Of a DNA stretch of 24,596 bases, positions 22,899-24,596 are shown piece after piece. Source of the DNA: CAZOIA01 sp964579675 (GTDB lineage: Bacteria; Planctomycetota; Phycisphaerae; UBA1845; PWPN01). Numbering within the stretch: the stretch's first letter is position 1; the number at the start of each line of letters is the position of its first letter. Made by a program: the position numbers and the translations under genes. A model generated the notes under the pieces. That model did not search any database. It saw only the letters and a program-made list of their open reading frames with translations, and was not told the origin of the DNA. The stretch covers positions 1-24,596 of the forward strand of contig CAZOIA010000076.1 in assembly GCA_964579675.1 (NCBI GenBank). Direction: 5' to 3'.

Positions 22899-24422
22899 TC
22901 AATAGGCCTTAGCGAAGATCACTCGCCGACGGCTGGGCTTGCCGCTGATGATGCAGCGACCTTTCTCCTCCGGGCCATCCACGGGAATACACCGGATGGT
23001 AACGTTCAGGTCCTTGTTGATCTTCTCCTCCGCCTCCGGATCGCCGCTCCAGTGACACAACGCGAACCCGCCGTGGATCTCGGGCTTCTCCCGATTCGCA
23101 GGCGTGAAGAGGTCGTAGAACTCCTGGATCGAGTCGATCTGGACCAGATGGCGATCGCGCAGGGCTCGTGCCCGCTCGAGAAGCCCGTTCTGGATCTCGC
23201 CCAACTGGGTGGCGACGGTGGCGACGAACTCCTTGCGGGGCTGGCTGAATCGCTCCTTGTGGTCGCGGTCCCGTCGGCCCACGAAGACTGAATCAGAAGC
23301 AACGTCCCGCGGGCCGACCTCCAGCCGGATCGGCATCCCTTTCTTGATCCAGAACCAGACCTTGTCGCCGCCCCGGCCCTCCCGGGTGTCGAGCTCGACC
23401 TGCACCGGACGGTCATCGTACCTCACATCGCCGAGCTCTCGGGCAAGCCGGTCACAGTATCCGAGCACCTCCGCCCGCGTCTGGTCTTTGTGAATCACCG
23501 GCAGGATCACCACGTGGGCGGGTGCGAGCCTGGGCGGCAGGACCAGGCCGTCGTCGTCACTGTGGGTCATAATCAAACCGCCGATCAATCGCGTCGAGAC
23601 GCCCCAGGAGGTGGTCCAGACATAGACCTCCTTGCCGGCATCGTCCTGGTACTTGATCTGGGCGGCCCGCGAGAAGTTCTGGCCCAGGAAGTGCGACGTG
23701 CCCGCCTGGAGGGCCTTGCGGTCCTGCATCATCGCCTCGATCGAGTAGGTGGCCACCGCCCCGGGAAACCGCTCGCGCTCGGTCTTCTCGCCCTTGATCA
23801 CCGGCATGGCCATGTAGTTCTCGGCGAAGTCGGCGTACACCCCGAGCATGCGGGCCGTTTCTTCCTTCGCCTCTTCGGCGGTGGCGTGGGCGGTGTGTCC
23901 TTCCTGCCAGAGGAACTCCGTGGTTCGCAGAAACAGGCGCGTTCGCATCTCCCAGCGGACGATGTTGGCCCACTGGTTGACCAGCAGGGGCAGGTCCCGG
24001 TAGGACTCCACCCACCTCGCGAACATGGCTCCGATCATCGTCTCCGAGGTGGGGCGGACCACCAGGGGCTCCTCCAGCGGGCTCGCCGGCACCAGCCCGC
24101 CGTCAGGTCCCGCCTCAAGCCGATGATGCGTCACCACCGCGCACTCCTTGGCAAAGCCCTCCACGTGCTCGGCTTCCTTTTCCAGGAAGCTCACGGGGAT
24201 AAAGAGCGGGAAGTAGGCGTTCCGATGGCCGGTGGCCTTGAACATGCCGTCCAGGACCCGCCGGATGTTCTCCCACAGGCTGTAACCCCATGGCTTGATC
24301 ACCATGCAGCCGCGGACCGGGGAGGGCTCAGCCAGATCGGCCGCGCGAATGACTTGCTGGTACCATTCGGGGTAGTCCTCCTGACGCGTGGGTGAAATCG
24401 CCGTCTTCGCTTGCCTGGCCAT
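22899..24422 (-). CDS. proS: Prolyl-tRNA synthetase, archaeal/eukaryote-type
   Basis: Class II aminoacyl-tRNA synthetase that charges tRNA-Pro. The 507-residue length, absence of the bacterial editing insertion and the C-terminal tail ending in Tyr (VIFAKAY) mark the archaeal/eukaryote-type form. RPTSE is at 123-127, motif 2 runs from RWEM (156) through FLRTTEFLWQEGH, and motif 3 is in GVSTRLIGGLIMTHSDD. The C-terminal domain that binds zinc in some homologues keeps RCIP but has CIIS where CxxC would be and lacks the first Cys pair, as in many bacterial members. The ATG at 24422 has AAGGA four bases upstream. The upstream region carries a 16-bp tandem duplication and the edge of a MITE-like copy. 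Confidence 0.96.
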   Translation of the reverse strand: MARQAKTAISPTRQEDYPEWYQQVIRAADLAEPSPVRGCMVIKPWGYSLWENIRRVLDGMFKATGHRNAYFPLFIPVSFLEKEAEHVEGFAKECAVVTHHRLEAGPDGGLVPASPLEEPLVVRPTSETMIGAMFARWVESYRDLPLLVNQWANIVRWEMRTRLFLRTTEFLWQEGHTAHATAEEAKEETARMLGVYADFAENYMAMPVIKGEKTERERFPGAVATYSIEAMMQDRKALQAGTSHFLGQNFSRAAQIKYQDDAGKEVYVWTTSWGVSTRLIGGLIMTHSDDDGLVLPPRLAPAHVVILPVIHKDQTRAEVLGYCDRLARELGDVRYDDRPVQVELDTREGRGGDKVWFWIKKGMPIRLEVGPRDVASDSVFVGRRDRDHKERFSQPRKEFVATVATQLGEIQNGLLERARALRDRHLVQIDSIQEFYDLFTPANREKPEIHGGFALCHWSGDPEAEEKINKDLNVTIRCIPVDGPEEKGRCIISGKPSRRRVIFAKAY

Positions 24423-24475
24423 GAGATCCTTGTCTTTCGTTTATGCCGGTGCGCTGGTTGCCCGATGAAAACGCT

Positions 24476-24507
24476 TTATGCTACCCGCCCATTATGCTAC
24501 CCGCCCA
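24476..24507. repeat. 16-bp tandem duplication in the proS promoter region
   Basis: TTATGCTACCCGCCCA occurs twice without a gap (24476-24491 and 24492-24507). On the minus strand each copy carries GGGTAGCATAA, a -10-like sequence. With TTGAAA 18 bases before the first copy, this could create two start points for proS. Confidence 0.7.
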
Positions 24508-24543
24508 AGCGAGCTGATTTCAACCCGCGGAGCCGACCCGGGG

Positions 24544-24596
24544 AGGGTGCATGACACTTTGGGCGGCTTGTTGGAAGGCGCCGCCCCCAGGTGTTT
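24544..24596. mobile_element. Second copy of the MITE-like element (cut by window end)
   Basis: The 52 bases at 24545-24596 are identical to 22654-22705, including the left terminal repeat and the GGGCGGC/GCCGCCC hairpin. The first base differs (A for G). The remaining part lies beyond the window. Confidence 0.8.

Noticed and set aside
22899..23100. Loss of most zinc ligands in the prolyl-tRNA synthetase C-terminal domain as a novelty
   Set aside because: Many bacterial members of this enzyme type have the same CxxS form, so it is ordinary for the family.

Overview
The window is GC-rich (roughly two-thirds G+C by eye) and reads as a chromosome segment of a Planctomycetota-like bacterium. That assignment is an inference. 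It rests on a free-standing CcsA with a large N-terminal domain next to ResB, an archaeal/eukaryote-type prolyl-tRNA synthetase, a membrane-tethered excisionase-type helix-turn-helix protein with an acidic linker, a coiled-coil membrane protein with DnaJ-like CxxCxGxG motifs, and many loosely packed hypothetical genes with dispersed palindromic repeats between them. No rRNA, tRNA, CRISPR array, prophage or complete insertion sequence was found.

Layout, mostly minus strand. 1-462: 5' part of a Tat-exported metallophosphoesterase. 539-4565: resB-ccsA, the System II cytochrome c maturation pair, translationally overlapped, with a putative promoter at 4641. 4883-5689: OmpA-type peptidoglycan-binding lipoprotein. 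5855-7611: a membrane-anchored small protein followed by the HTH/transmembrane protein, behind a clear promoter at 7775-7802. 7872-9207: a three-gene operon (acidic-tail protein, Arg-rich small protein, four-helix membrane protein) behind a promoter at 9286-9313. 9356-10336: exported protein with STN-like repeats. 10337-10927: a gene-free stretch filled with a 197-bp inverted-repeat element, REP-like hairpins and a terminator. 10928-13672: a 914-residue secreted PKD-like plus RTX/S-layer-like protein with a long leader and an UP-element promoter. 14495-16798 (plus strand): clan GH-A glycoside hydrolase. 16804-20675: solute-binding lipoprotein, coiled-coil membrane protein and sugar isomerase/epimerase. 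20965-21255 (plus strand): tiny lipoprotein. 21297-22532: metK. 22899-24422: proS.

The most interesting non-coding signal is a 220-bp MITE-like element (22653-22872) with imperfect 23-bp terminal inverted repeats, a 7-bp target-site duplication and no coding capacity. The start of a second copy lies at the window edge (24544-24596). Both copies sit about 120 bp upstream of a housekeeping start codon (metK and proS). Other points are a perfect four-copy heptamer repeat directly after the likely start codon of the solute-binding protein, a 16-bp tandem duplication in the proS promoter region, and the PKD/RTX surface protein. No multi-gene system that is clearly new was recognised. The best candidates for undescribed biology are the HTH/transmembrane protein, the acidic/basic small-protein operon and the repeat families.
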